Below, piece after piece: positions 63,250 to 64,000 of a stretch of DNA of 64,000 nt. The stretch is from Lentzea waywayandensis (GTDB taxonomy: Bacteria; Actinomycetota; Actinomycetes; Mycobacteriales; Pseudonocardiaceae). The notes below the pieces were generated by a model. The model did no database searches. It saw nothing but the letters and a program-made list of their open reading frames with translations, and was not told where the DNA came from. Each line of letters begins with the position of its first letter. Position 1 is the first letter of the stretch. A program made the position numbers and the translations under genes. Where the stretch lies: positions 17,726 through 81,725 of the forward strand of contig NZ_FOYL01000020.1 of NCBI RefSeq assembly GCF_900115955.1, given 5' to 3'.

Positions 63250-64000
63250 ATGTCTGTCGAGTTCGCCGTTCTCGGTCCCCTGCAGGTCCGCGTGGACGGC
63301 AGGGAGCACCGGGTCGGCGGGTTCACCCGCCGGGCGACGCTGGGTTTCCTGCTGCTCAACGCGGGCCGGGTGGTGTCGATCAGCGAGCTCACCGGCGCGT
63401 TGTGGCCGGACGGGCATCCGCCTACGGCGCGCGGGATCCTGCTCAACGTCGTGTCGGCGCTGCGCAAGGCCGGGCTCGACATCGTCACCCGCAAGCCCGG
63501 CTACCTGCTGCGGGTGGAGCCGGATCGCGTTGACCTGCACCGGTTCCGCGCCGCCCTCGCCAGAGCGTCCACGGCGCCGGGGCCGGAGCAGGTAGCGCGC
63601 GTTCTGCGGGACGCGCTGGCGTTGTGGCGCGGGCCCGTTCTCGCGGATCTGGTGGCGGACGGCGTCACGTGGCCGGCGCTGGTGGAGATCACGCACCTGC
63701 GCGACGTGGCGGTGGAGGACAGGTTCGACGCCGAACTGGCGTGCGGGCGTCATCGCGAGGTGATCGCGGAGATCGAGGCGCTGGCCAGCGATCACCCGTT
63801 GCGCGAACGGTTGCAGGGGCAGCTGATGCTCGCGCTCTACCGGTCCGGCAGGCAGGCCGACGCGCTCGCGGTCTTCCGCACGGCACGCGCGCGGTTCGCC
63901 GCCGAGCTCGGCATCGATCCGGGGCCTGATCTGGTCAGGCTGGAGCAGGCGATCCTCACGCAGGACCCGGCGCTCGGGACGAGCACTGCACAGGCGCCGA
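63250..64000 (+). CDS. SARP/AfsR-type regulator, N-terminal part (runs off the window)
   Basis: The open frame from the ATG at 63250 continues past the window end (250 codons seen). It starts MSVEFAVLGPLQVRVDG, the usual opening of SARP regulators, with an OmpR-type winged helix (ISELTGALWPDGHPPTARGILLNVVSALRKAG) and then a bacterial transcriptional activator domain (LRERLQGQLMLALYRSGRQADALAVFRTAR, FAAELGIDPGPDL). SARPs activate secondary-metabolite clusters. Whether an NB-ARC/TPR extension (AfsR type) follows cannot be seen. The ORF is incomplete, so its end is not determined here. Confidence 0.88.
   Translation, partial: MSVEFAVLGPLQVRVDGREHRVGGFTRRATLGFLLLNAGRVVSISELTGALWPDGHPPTARGILLNVVSALRKAGLDIVTRKPGYLLRVEPDRVDLHRFRAALARASTAPGPEQVARVLRDALALWRGPVLADLVADGVTWPALVEITHLRDVAVEDRFDAELACGRHREVIAEIEALASDHPLRERLQGQLMLALYRSGRQADALAVFRTARARFAAELGIDPGPDLVRLEQAILTQDPALGTSTAQAP

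Overview
This is a high-GC actinobacterial chromosome segment. Its traits are strong third-position G/C bias, many GTG/TTG starts, ATGA/GTGA stop-start overlaps, LuxR/SARP/TetR/AraC/LysR regulators and a large secreted-enzyme repertoire. The gene types (CBM-linked GH8 enzymes, PQQ sugar dehydrogenases with LamG-type domains, a MycE-like sugar O-methyltransferase, a SARP regulator) suggest a soil member of the Pseudonocardiaceae (Lentzea/Saccharothrix-like). That placement is inference only, since the window has no rRNA or other phylogenetic marker. No tRNA, CRISPR array, prophage or complete insertion sequence was seen.

Layout. 0-10 kb: a large LuxR ATPase regulator, a secreted DUF5829-like protein, a sugar O-methyltransferase, a HEAT-repeat protein, two tandem secreted GH8 enzymes and a patatin-like hydrolase. 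10.8-19 kb: cobalamin-dependent methionine synthase metH behind an S-adenosylhomocysteine (SAH) riboswitch, a substrate-binding lipoprotein translationally coupled to a membrane GGDEF-EAL protein, and housekeeping-type enzymes. 19-25.3 kb: a TetR gene divergent from a PanE-like reductase, then an AraC regulator and a three-gene operon for resorcinol/hydroxyquinol degradation (flavin monooxygenase, maleylacetate reductase, hydroxyquinol dioxygenase). 25.3-48.5 kb: mixed single genes (PD40-amidohydrolase fusion, gamma-glutamyltransferase, four membrane transport/DedA proteins, alpha-carbonic anhydrase, LysR/MBL pair, zinc metalloprotease, SGNH hydrolase) and a 161-bp MITE at 28.5 kb.

48.5-62 kb is a carbohydrate-acquisition island on the minus strand. 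It holds a secreted PQQ-type sugar dehydrogenase with a separate LamG protein, a paralogue in which the two are fused, a NitT/TauT-type ABC importer, and a CUT1 sugar importer ending in a PhyH-type dioxygenase. Three promoters here carry the same LacI/CebR-like palindrome GGAAAGCGCTTTCC placed on or just after the predicted transcription start. A weaker copy precedes the lipoprotein/GGDEF-EAL pair at 14.5 kb. No LacI-family regulator is encoded in the window.

62.1-62.5 kb is the least explained stretch. An SOS-box-like sequence leads into a small ORF with a good ribosome site, then about 180 nt rich in hairpins with GNRA-type loops, then a perfect 12-bp terminator stem. This abuts an alpha/beta hydrolase gene that has lost its 5' half. 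It could be an unrecognised structured RNA or small-protein locus, or the scar of a mobile element. The window ends inside a SARP-family regulator.
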